Source: JAQVEM01 sp034660395
GTDB taxonomy: Bacteria; Actinomycetota; Humimicrobiia; Humimicrobiales; Humimicrobiaceae
Reading direction: 5' to 3'
Assembly (NCBI GenBank): GCA_034660395.1
Contig: JAYEJA010000158.1
Coordinates: forward strand, 1 to 34,137
DNA: 34,137 bases
Shown: piece by piece, positions 26,967 through 33,942 of the stretch
Position numbering within the stretch: position 1 is the first letter of the stretch
How the letters are laid out: every line of letters begins with the position of its first letter
Position numbers and translations under genes: made by a program
Notes under the pieces: generated by a model
Database searches by the model: none
Told to the model about the DNA's origin: nothing
What the model saw: the letters and a program-made list of their open reading frames with translations, nothing else

Positions 26967-26984
26967 AACTAAATCGTGTTAGTT
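26967..26984 (+). promoter_or_regulatory. CG-centred LacI-family operator
   Basis: AACTAA-ATCGTG-TTAGTT: the outer six bases of each arm are perfectly complementary and the dyad axis falls exactly on the central CG, the hallmark of LacI/GalR-family operators. It lies at or just after the expected transcription start of the LacI-family gene, so it suits autorepression. Confidence 0.7.
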
Positions 26985-27014
26985 TATTTATTTGATTATT
27001 CTAATAGTATTCTA

Positions 27015-28043
27015 ATGAATAAAAATATAAGCATGAAAGACATAGCAAGAATGGCGAAGGTATCCAGAACGACAGTATCTTTCGTGCTTAACAACCGAAC
27101 AGAAATGAAAATCTCCGAGGCCACGCGTAAAAAGGTTTTAGATATAGCGAGAAAGTTGGATTACTATCCAAATGCCATAGCTAAAAGCCTGGTAACCAGA
27201 GAAACAAAAACAATAGGCTTCTTTTTAGGCCAGGACCTCAGAAGTGTTTTATCAGATGTGCTGATACCCCAGGTTCTTTTAGGAATAAATAAAGTTGCTT
27301 TAAAAAAAGGTTACAAGATTTTGTTGCAATATTTTGAAGATTCAAATAATAAAAGTTCTTATTATCACATGGTAAGGGAGAAAAGGATTGAGGGAATAAT
27401 ACTATCAAGCCCGAGATCAGATGATGAAGAACTTATTAAGTTAAAGGAAGAAGGATTTCCGATAGTTTTAATAGGTCAGGCAGAGAAGAAGAGCTTTAGT
27501 TGCTCTGATATAGATAACACTGAAGCGGCAAGGAAGATTGTTTCTCATCTTATTTCACACGGGCATAAGAGAATAGCAATGGTTACCAATGCCCCGCTTA
27601 ATTATACGGCAAGTAAATTAAGATTATTGGGCTACAGGAAGGCGCTGGAGGAAGGCAATATAGATTTTAACGATGAACTGATGGCAATAGGGAACTTTAC
27701 ACCAAAAAGCGGTTTTGATGTTATGAAAAAACTGCTTTCCTTAAAAAAGATACCCACTGCCGTATTTGTTGCCTCGGATGTGATAGCTTTCGGAGCTATG
27801 GATTATATAAAGAGAAAAGGAATGAAGATACCGGATGATATGGCACTGGTTGGGTTTGACAATACCAGTCTGTCCGGCTATGTGGATCCGCCATTAACCA
27901 CCATTAATTTACCGGGATTTGATATAGGAGTTAATGCTACAAGTCTTCTTATAGATATTATGGAGGATGGTAATACAAGTAATAAAAAGATAATTCTTGA
28001 TGCAAATATGATTATAAGAAGGTCCTGCGGCTGCAATTTATAA
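27015..28043 (+). CDS. LacI/GalR-family sugar-responsive regulator
   Basis: Repressor-type regulator, about 342 residues. N-terminal HTH MKDIARMAKVSRTTVSFVLNN, hinge helix region PNAIAKSLVTRETKTIGFFL, then a periplasmic-binding-protein-like core with GIILSSPRSD, SDIDNTEAARKIVSHLISHGHKRIAMV, PTAVFVASDVIAFGAMDYIK and LVGFDNTSLSGYVDPPLTTINLP. It ends RRSCGCN, normal for the family. The frame is open up to 26976, but a GTG start there would lie inside the operator. ATG 27015 or ATG 27033 is therefore likelier; neither has a clear SD. The ABC importer genes follow after 111 bases, so its ligand is probably the imported sugar or a product. Confidence 0.9.
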   Translation: MNKNISMKDIARMAKVSRTTVSFVLNNRTEMKISEATRKKVLDIARKLDYYPNAIAKSLVTRETKTIGFFLGQDLRSVLSDVLIPQVLLGINKVALKKGYKILLQYFEDSNNKSSYYHMVREKRIEGIILSSPRSDDEELIKLKEEGFPIVLIGQAEKKSFSCSDIDNTEAARKIVSHLISHGHKRIAMVTNAPLNYTASKLRLLGYRKALEEGNIDFNDELMAIGNFTPKSGFDVMKKLLSLKKIPTAVFVASDVIAFGAMDYIKRKGMKIPDDMALVGFDNTSLSGYVDPPLTTINLPGFDIGVNATSLLIDIMEDGNTSNKKIILDANMIIRRSCGCNL

Positions 28044-28070
28044 ATGGATTAAAAAAAGATGGATTATATT

Positions 28071-28086
28071 AAAAAAAAGGGGGGGG
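28071..28086 (+). repeat. A8-G8 homopolymer tract upstream of the binding-protein gene
   Basis: Eight A (28071-28078) run directly into eight G (28079-28086), then TGA. An uninterrupted G8 is conspicuous in this AT-rich non-coding sequence. It lies between the LacI-family gene and the ABC binding protein, about 70 bases before the latter. Confidence 0.8.
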
Positions 28087-28154
28087 TGATTGTATAGATA
28101 TAGAAAATTTAAAAATATTTATTATTCACAAGTCCTAAAGGAGGTGGAAGCAAA

Positions 28155-29444
28155 GTGAAAAAAACACTTATCGGATTAATGATTGCAGTTTTTACAATTT
28201 CTGTAATATTTGCAGGTATTGGCTGCAAAGAAGTAGAGGAGAAGGAAGAGGCAGCTGGAGTTGTTACCGTCCTGGGTACATGGGGAGGAGAAGAACTAAC
28301 AAGTTTCCAAGAGGCTGTTTTTCCTTTTACGGATGAAACGGGTATTGGAATGGCGTTTGAAGGCACCAGGGACCTGTCAGCAGTTCTTACTACAAGGGTA
28401 GAGGCAGGAAATCCTCCGGATATCGCAATACTTCCAAATCCGGGTCAGATGTATGAATTAGCAGAAAATGAAGAGCTCATTGATATCAGCAGCTTTATGG
28501 ATATGGAGGAGCTTGGAGCTAATTATGAGGATGCATGGCTGGATCTGGCAAGTTATGATGATACTCTCTATGGTATTTTTTATAAGGTAGCCAACAAGAG
28601 CCTTATCTGGTATAGTCCTTCAGCTTTTGATGATGCCGGATATGAAGTACCTGCTACATGGGATGAAATGATAGCATTATCTGACCAGATTGTAGCAGAT
28701 GGTGCTGCTCCCTGGGCTATAGGTTTTGAGAGCGAGGCTGCAAGCGGATGGCCTGCTACTGACTGGATTGAAGACATAATGCTCAGGACAGCTGGACCTG
28801 ATGTTTATGACCAGTGGGTTAATCACGAAATAAAATGGACAGATGATGCGGTTAAAAATGCATGGGAAGTATTAGGAGAAATAGTCCGTAACGAGGATTA
28901 CCAGTATGGCGGTTCTACGGGAACGCTTACAACAAACTTCGGTGATGCTCCTGTCGCATTGTTTGCAGACCCGCCAGGTGCCTATATGCATCGTCAGGCA
29001 AGCTTTATAACCGGATTTTTCCCAGAAGGGCTTGAAGCTGGTACAGATTACGACTTCTTCCCGTTCCCTTCTATTAATGAAGAATATGAGGTTCCGGTTT
29101 TAGGCGGGGCTGACATGTTAGTTATGTTTAATGACACACCTGAGGCCAGACAACTGATGGAGTATCTTGCTACAGCTGAGCCGCAGGAAATATGGGCTGC
29201 AAGTGGCGGCGGATTTATTTCACCAAGTAAGGCAGTTGATCTTAATGCATATCCTGATGAACTGACCAGGAAGATGGCTGAAATGGTAGTTGGCGCCGAG
29301 GTCTTTCGTTTTGATGCTTCCGACCTGATGCCTGCCGCTGTTGGTTCCGGCTCTTTCTGGACAGGCACCCTGGATTATGTAGGCGGTGAAGACCTGGATA
29401 CTGTTCTTGGGGAAATTGAGGATACCGCTGTAGATGCCTATTAA
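28155..29444 (+). CDS. ABC sugar transporter substrate-binding lipoprotein
   Basis: Extracytoplasmic solute receptor of the carbohydrate uptake (CUT1) class, 429 residues. Signal peptide 1-23 with lipobox AGIG-C and lipidated Cys24, then a short charged linker and the binding domain. Typical pieces are VTVLGTWGGEE, a PDIAILPNPGQMYELAENEELIDIS block, YGIFYKVANKSLIWYSPSAFDDAGYEVPATWDEM (hinge and ligand region) and SKAVDLNAYPDELTRKMAEMV. Acidic composition suits an exported protein. GTG 28155 has AAAGGAGGTG about eight bases upstream, a very strong SD. The sugar cannot be read from sequence; the neighbouring GH1 suggests a beta-glycoside or its oligomers. Confidence 0.9.
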   Translation: MKKTLIGLMIAVFTISVIFAGIGCKEVEEKEEAAGVVTVLGTWGGEELTSFQEAVFPFTDETGIGMAFEGTRDLSAVLTTRVEAGNPPDIAILPNPGQMYELAENEELIDISSFMDMEELGANYEDAWLDLASYDDTLYGIFYKVANKSLIWYSPSAFDDAGYEVPATWDEMIALSDQIVADGAAPWAIGFESEAASGWPATDWIEDIMLRTAGPDVYDQWVNHEIKWTDDAVKNAWEVLGEIVRNEDYQYGGSTGTLTTNFGDAPVALFADPPGAYMHRQASFITGFFPEGLEAGTDYDFFPFPSINEEYEVPVLGGADMLVMFNDTPEARQLMEYLATAEPQEIWAASGGGFISPSKAVDLNAYPDELTRKMAEMVVGAEVFRFDASDLMPAAVGSGSFWTGTLDYVGGEDLDTVLGEIEDTAVDAY

Positions 29445-29460
29445 TAATATACTGAATTGT

Positions 29461-29496
29461 GTTAAGGCAATCTACCTTAAAGTAGATTGCCTTAAC
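29461..29496 (+). terminator. Perfect 15-bp intercistronic stem-loop
   Basis: GTTAAGGCAATCTAC (29461-29475) is exactly complementary to GTAGATTGCCTTAAC (29482-29496) with a six-base loop CTTAAA. It is followed by a T-rich but not pure T-tract (CTTAAATTCTTTT). It lies 16 bases after the binding-protein stop codon and 49 before the permease start. It probably acts as a partial terminator and 3' stabiliser that keeps binding protein in excess over permeases. Confidence 0.75.
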
Positions 29497-29545
29497 CTTA
29501 AATTCTTTTAAATAAAAAAAGTATATGGGAATAGGAAGAAGATCT

Positions 29546-30412
29546 ATGAAAAAAAGAGATATATGGCCCTGGGTATATATAGGACCAACTCTTCTTATAC
29601 TTGGATTTTTTTTAGTTTATCCTATTATCAATACCCTGTATTTAAGTTTTATGGACGAAAGGTCAGAAAATTTTGTTGGCTTGAAAAATTATATATTTAC
29701 TTTTACAAAAGAGGCCATGATTATTGCATTCAGGAATAACCTGCTGTGGCTTATATTTTTTACTTTATTTACAGTTTCTCTTGGATTGATTTTTGCAGTT
29801 ATTTTTGACCGTGTCCGTTATGAACCGGTTGTAAAATCAATAGTATTTTTGCCTATGGCTATATCATTTGTAGGTGCGGGTGTTATATGGAAATTCGTAT
29901 ATGCATACAAACCTGAAGGGACACCCCAGATTGGAATTTTAAATGGAATTTTAAGTAAGATTCCAAATTTTGAACCAATTGGGTGGCTGGTTAATAAGGC
30001 GACGAACAACTTCGCATTGATTTTTGTAGGTATATGGATATGGGTAGGGTTCTGCATGGTTATACTTTCAGCAGCATATAAAGGTATACCGAAAGAGCTA
30101 ATAGAGGCAGCCCGTGTAGATGGAGCCAGTGAAATGCAGGTATTCTGGCGCATAACTATACCTATGATGAAGTCGACAATTGCTGTTGTTGCAACTACAA
30201 TGATAATTAATGTACTGAAAGTTTTTGATATTGTTTATGTTATGACCAATGGTCAGTTTGATACGGAAGTTATCGCAAACCGGATGTATAAAGAAATGTT
30301 CCAGTTCCATAATTTTGGCCGTGCAAGTTCTATTGCTGTTGTCCTATTATTATTGATTATTCCGATGATGATAATTAATATTCGTCGGTTCAGAAGACAG
30401 GAAAGTATATAA
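29546..30412 (+). CDS. ABC sugar transporter permease 1 (MalF/UgpA type)
   Basis: Inner-membrane subunit of the CUT1 importer, 288 residues with about six helices. The first is at 7-28 (WVYIGPTLLILGFFLVYPI). The cytoplasmic EAA loop that docks to the ATPase reads KELIEAARVDGASEMQVFWRITIPMM. ATG 29546 has AGGAAG seven bases upstream and is preferred over ATG 29525, which has no SD. The stop overlaps the next start by one base (TAATG). The binding protein is upstream across the hairpin. Confidence 0.92.
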   Translation: MKKRDIWPWVYIGPTLLILGFFLVYPIINTLYLSFMDERSENFVGLKNYIFTFTKEAMIIAFRNNLLWLIFFTLFTVSLGLIFAVIFDRVRYEPVVKSIVFLPMAISFVGAGVIWKFVYAYKPEGTPQIGILNGILSKIPNFEPIGWLVNKATNNFALIFVGIWIWVGFCMVILSAAYKGIPKELIEAARVDGASEMQVFWRITIPMMKSTIAVVATTMIINVLKVFDIVYVMTNGQFDTEVIANRMYKEMFQFHNFGRASSIAVVLLLLIIPMMIINIRRFRRQESI

Positions 30413-31272
30413 TGAATAAAAAAAGACTAAAATTTTTACCAAGATTTTTTCTACATATTGTTATAATTTCTGTTTGTGTTGCATGGATTATGCCTTCACT
30501 GGGGCTTTTTATAAGCTCACTTAGAGGCAGGAATGATGTCGCAACCTCAGGATGGTGGACGGTTTTTGGAAATTTTTTTGATTTCAGCCAGTACACTATG
30601 GAGAATTATACGGAGGTTATCACTGCCAGTGGAATGGGGCGCGCATTTATGAATAGTTTGCTTATAACCATACCTGCTACTCTTATAACTGTCGTTATCG
30701 CCGCATTTGCAGCATATGCTTTTGCCCGTATGAATTTTCCGGGCAGACAGCCGTTATTTATTATGGTGGTGGGCTTGCTGGTAGTTCCCATACAGATGAC
30801 ATTAATTCCCATTTTAAGGATTTATAACCAGTTGGGACTGGCAGGGACTTTTCATGGAGTATGGCTGGCACATGCTGCATATGGTCTTCCGCTTGCTATA
30901 TTTTTACTGCGTAATTTTTTTAGTTCTCTACCCAAGGATATTTTTGAGTCTGCTTTTCTGGATGGTGCATCATATCATACTGCCTTTTTCAGGCTGGCAT
31001 TGCCATTATCTGTTCCTGTGCTGGCTTCACTGGTAATTTTTCAGTTTTTATGGGTATGGAATGACCTTCTGGTTGCATTGATATACCTGGGAGGAACGGA
31101 AGATGTAGCACCCCTTACGGTGAGGTTGAGCAGTCTGGTAAATTCGCTCGGGCAGAACTGGCATTTACTTACTGCAGCTGCATTTGTATCCATGATATTG
31201 CCTTTAATAGTATTCTTTTCTCTACAGAGATACTTTGTCCGTGGGATCCTGGCCGGTTCAGTAAAAGGGTAA
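30412..31272 (+). CDS. ABC sugar transporter permease 2 (MalG/UgpE type)
   Basis: Second inner-membrane subunit, 286 residues, about six helices starting at 12-32. The EAA loop reads KDIFESAFLDGASYHTAFFRLALPLSVP. MalG-family features are the opening segment before YTEVI, YAFARMNFPGRQPLF and the end SLQRYFVRGILAGSVKG. It is translationally coupled to permease 1. No ATP-binding subunit follows: the gene is closed by a terminator. The importer must use an ATPase encoded elsewhere, as shared MsmK/UgpC-type ATPases do. Confidence 0.92.
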   Translation: MNKKRLKFLPRFFLHIVIISVCVAWIMPSLGLFISSLRGRNDVATSGWWTVFGNFFDFSQYTMENYTEVITASGMGRAFMNSLLITIPATLITVVIAAFAAYAFARMNFPGRQPLFIMVVGLLVVPIQMTLIPILRIYNQLGLAGTFHGVWLAHAAYGLPLAIFLLRNFFSSLPKDIFESAFLDGASYHTAFFRLALPLSVPVLASLVIFQFLWVWNDLLVALIYLGGTEDVAPLTVRLSSLVNSLGQNWHLLTAAAFVSMILPLIVFFSLQRYFVRGILAGSVKG

Positions 31273-31401
31273 TGAAAAAAGTATATCCATGTATAATAAG
31301 AACTTTTAATAATTAACCGAAAACAGATTTTATACGAGTGCTTTATAAAATAATTAGGTATATTGAATGTTACATTATATGTATGGCGGCAATATCCAAT
31401 T

Positions 31402-31430
31402 GAAAGGGATTGTTGATCCCTTTTCCATTT
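31402..31430 (+). terminator. Terminator of the ABC importer operon
   Basis: AAAGGGAT (31403-31410) pairs with ATCCCTTT (31416-31423), extended by one G-U pair, with a five-base loop, followed by TTCCATTT. It lies about 130 bases after the permease stop. Confidence 0.6.
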
Positions 31431-31513
31431 ATATTTAAAAACTTTTCTTGTCCTAATAATAATGTATAATATGTTTTAAGACATTCTTTATAAATCAAAA
31501 AAGCGAGGACAAT

Positions 31514-32713
31514 ATACAAAATAAAAAACTGTTTTTAATTTTTGCGGTTATTACCTCAATTTGCCTGATAAGCATTTCTGCACAATGCGGCATAAAAAGA
31601 GAAGCTCCCACTATTGAGCTCCAGATATATGACGGCCCCGACTATTCAGAATCTGATGATATGTGTTATTACCGGGTAGAGTCTATCGTTGATGGCGAAC
31701 CTGACCCCGATGTAGAATTCAGTGAAGACGATAATGTTGAAGTCCTTGGCTCCGGCAGGGCAGAAGTAGGCGTTGAGGTTGGTGACTCATATACACTTAT
31801 AGCTACAGCAACCAATCCGGGAGGCACGGCTACTGCTTCTATTGTCCTTTCCGGTGAGTGCGGCGAAGAAGCCGCAGAAGATGGAGACGGCGAAGAAGAC
31901 GGCGAAGAAGACGGAGATGAGGAGGAAGAGGAAGAAGAGGGCGAAGCTCCAACGATAGCCCTTGAAATATACGAGGGACCTACACCTTCGGACGGTTTAT
32001 GCTACTACAGGGTAAAGGCAACAGTTACAGGTACTCCTTCTCCTGAAGTAGAGTGGAGCAAGGATGACAGCGGCGGCGCATGGGGGAGCAAGAAAGCACA
32101 GATAAACCTCAGTGACCCTTCAGATACCTATACCCTTACTGCTACAGCTGCCAATTCAGAAGGAACAGCTTCCTCATCAATAGAACTAAGCTGGGGATGC
32201 CCCGAACCGGTTACGGAAATGGATCTTCCTGTAGTTTCAGATGAAGGAGGATATATAGTATGGACTGCAAGTATATTTTATCCTCATAATAGTATGTTTG
32301 CAGGTGACTCCATTACGGATGATGTATGCAGGGGATACATGAGCTTTGACATTAGCGGACTGTCAGGTGCCAATGTTACCGAAGCTGAATTGACCATGAG
32401 TCCCGAGCAGGTATGGGGTGACCCTACATTTATGGGCTCTCTATGGATTGACGCTGTAGACTGGGGTTCGGATGCACTCCAGATGGCAGATTTCAATATT
32501 CCCTATACCTCAATTCAGTCATTTAATGACCCTAATATTACCTGTACCAGTGAAAATCTAAAAACTCAGATACAGCAGGCAATTGATGATGGAAGACCAA
32601 GATTCCGTATAAGAATAAGATACACAACGCCTGCAAGTGATTCCGACGGCCAGTGGGACGGATGGGATTACCTGATTGATGAGGTGAATCTGCATATTGC
32701 CTATAATGATTAA
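31514..32713 (+). CDS. Exported two-repeat protein with carbohydrate-binding-like C-terminal domain; apparent ATA start
   Basis: A surface or periplasmic protein of about 399 residues, larger than its first ATG (31661) would give. Reading the same frame back gives a clear signal peptide: NKK, a hydrophobic run LFLIFAVITSICLISIS, then ISAQC, cleavable as an imperfect lipobox or by signal peptidase I. No ATG, GTG or TTG occurs in frame back to the stop at 31460. ATA 31514 has GAGGA four bases upstream and is the best start. Two Ig/PKD-like repeats (about 31-117 and 145-232, each APTI-x-L to LS-x-x-C) flank an acidic Asp/Glu linker. Residues about 236-399 resemble a DNRLRE/CBM96-like beta-sandwich (FDISGLSGANVTEAELTM). 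A sugar-related role is inferred from its neighbours. Confidence 0.75.
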   Translation: MQNKKLFLIFAVITSICLISISAQCGIKREAPTIELQIYDGPDYSESDDMCYYRVESIVDGEPDPDVEFSEDDNVEVLGSGRAEVGVEVGDSYTLIATATNPGGTATASIVLSGECGEEAAEDGDGEEDGEEDGDEEEEEEEGEAPTIALEIYEGPTPSDGLCYYRVKATVTGTPSPEVEWSKDDSGGAWGSKKAQINLSDPSDTYTLTATAANSEGTASSSIELSWGCPEPVTEMDLPVVSDEGGYIVWTASIFYPHNSMFAGDSITDDVCRGYMSFDISGLSGANVTEAELTMSPEQVWGDPTFMGSLWIDAVDWGSDALQMADFNIPYTSIQSFNDPNITCTSENLKTQIQQAIDDGRPRFRIRIRYTTPASDSDGQWDGWDYLIDEVNLHIAYND

Positions 32714-32743
32714 AAAGTAAGGCAATAAAAGATTTAGAATAAT

Positions 32744-32778
32744 AAAATGAGCGAAGGTAAAACTTCGCTCATTTTTTT
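32744..32778. terminator. Strong bidirectional terminator
   Basis: A thirteen-base perfect stem, AAAATGAGCGAAG (32744-32756) with CTTCGCTCATTTT (32763-32775), loop GTAAAA, and T through 32778. It serves the two-repeat protein on the plus strand and the SHOCT operon on the minus strand. Confidence 0.9.
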
Positions 32779-32807
32779 GCCGGAAAGGATGCATCTAATT
32801 TTCTAAT

Positions 32808-33218
32808 TTATTCGCAGAATATTCTCACTGTTTCCTTGCTTTCAATATTTACGGTAAGGTCGTTTAACTGGCTTACAAGTTCATCAAGATTCTGGGGCTT
32901 GATATCACTGAAGTCTGCTTCAATACCTTTTTCATGTAAAGCTTCATTTACTTTAGTCTGGGCATCCCCGGGTATAAAGGAGGCAAGTTTTAAACCCGCC
33001 CGGATTAATTTTAAAGGAACCCTTACATTTACCCTGTCCTGGTTTTTGCTTTCCGGACCCGGCTCAATCATTATCCTTAAATACCTGGGATTTTTCCCGG
33101 AATCTTCCGGGAAGGTTCCGGTATCTTCTGATAATGCTGATAATAATTTTTCAGCTTCTTCAACATTTATTTTCCCTTCTGCAAGCATTTCCAGAATTTT
33201 TTTTCTTTCTTCACTCAT
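32808..33218 (-). CDS. SHOCT-like domain protein
   Basis: A 136-residue soluble protein. The N-terminal helical pair RKKILEMLAEGKINVEEAEKLLSAL is the SHOCT-like motif found at the start of DUF4097/LiaX-YvlB type envelope-stress proteins. A basic middle domain (YLRIMIEP, then VNVRVPLKLIRAGLKLASFIPG) and an acidic C-terminal part (ELVSQLNDLTVNIES) follow; no DUF4097 beta-helix is present. No signal peptide. AAGGAG lies seven bases before ATG 33218. Last gene of a three-gene operon. The role is inferred from family and context only. Confidence 0.75.
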   Translation of the reverse strand: MSEERKKILEMLAEGKINVEEAEKLLSALSEDTGTFPEDSGKNPRYLRIMIEPGPESKNQDRVNVRVPLKLIRAGLKLASFIPGDAQTKVNEALHEKGIEADFSDIKPQNLDELVSQLNDLTVNIESKETVRIFCE

Positions 33219-33233
33219 TTCTGTTCTCCTTGT

Positions 33234-33509
33234 TCATAATAGGTTTAAATAAAAAGTGCTGCTTTTAGTCTGTATATCTATATTTAATCCCGACATATAC
33301 CAGATTAATCTGAATAGTGCAGGGAAGAAATAAAGTATGACTTTGCCTTTACCTGTAGGCCAGAGTATGAGCGACACCAGCAGAACCAGTGGTGATAGTA
33401 ATATAACTACCGGTATGGCTGCCAGCCATATTATAAAAAGGGGTATCCACAGACTAAAAGCTTTTCCAGTATTTTTCCTGATACTTATTTTCATTGTAAG
33501 CGGCATCAT
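33234..33509 (-). CDS. Small two-helix membrane protein
   Basis: 91 residues from ATG 33509, which overlaps the upstream stop codon as ATGA and has GGAG six bases before it. GTG 33521 would add four residues but is less likely. Two hydrophobic segments at about 19-49 and 57-76 are separated by a basic turn (TGKGK); the basic N-terminus suggests an N-in topology. No domain recognised. It is translationally coupled to the DUF2089-like regulator and followed after 15 bases by the SHOCT-like gene, so it may be the membrane component of a sensing module. Confidence 0.75.
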   Translation of the reverse strand: MMPLTMKISIRKNTGKAFSLWIPLFIIWLAAIPVVILLSPLVLLVSLILWPTGKGKVILYFFPALFRLIWYMSGLNIDIQTKSSTFYLNLL

Positions 33510-33874
33510 TTGTCTCTCCACATTTTCTTTACTGCATCTTCTACAGATATTTCTCCCCTGTCCAGCTGGTTAAGGATTTCACTCTTTGGAGCCGGGGGAT
33601 TTATCTCAACAAAATCAAGTTTCCCGGCAATCTTTCCGAGCCTGTTTTTAACTGTAGGATAGCTTATACCAAAGAGCTTTTCCATTTCTTTGATGGAACC
33701 GAAACATTTTATGAATGCAGCAATAAAAATCTGGTCCTCGAGTGTAAGCCATGCAAGCGGCGGCAGCTCAAAACTTCCCTCTATAACAACACCATTATGT
33801 TTTAACCTGACCCGTTCAACTTCAATTTTCTCGCCCCGGGTCATTTCTGTAAGTTCTTTCCAATCTTTGGCCAT
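33506..33874 (-). CDS. DUF2089-like HTH protein without zinc fingers
   Basis: 122 residues. The middle matches the DUF2089 family: GSFELPPLAWLTLEDQIFIAAFIKCFGSIKEMEKLFGISYPTVKNRL, whose last part is a helix-turn-helix. Family members normally begin with a CxxC...CxxC zinc ribbon; here that region is present in length (residues 10-35, EKIEVERVRLKHNGVVIEGSF) but has no cysteine pair. The C-terminus carries EILNQLDRGEISVEDAVKKM, similar to the SHOCT-like motif of the third gene. First gene of the operon, so probably its regulator. Confidence 0.8.
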   Translation of the reverse strand: MAKDWKELTEMTRGEKIEVERVRLKHNGVVIEGSFELPPLAWLTLEDQIFIAAFIKCFGSIKEMEKLFGISYPTVKNRLGKIAGKLDFVEINPPAPKSEILNQLDRGEISVEDAVKKMWRDK

Positions 33875-33913
33875 TTTAAAACCCCTGAGTAATAAATATT
33901 AATTATATTAAGA

Positions 33914-33942
33914 AATATAGTATAATAAATTAATAATGTCAA
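33914..33942 (-). promoter_or_regulatory. Promoter of the DUF2089-membrane-SHOCT operon
   Basis: On the minus strand TTGACA (33942-33937), a spacer of 17, and TATATT (33919-33914). This is a near-consensus housekeeping promoter about 40 bases before the first ATG. Upstream to the window end (33943-34137) no gene is seen. Confidence 0.75.
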
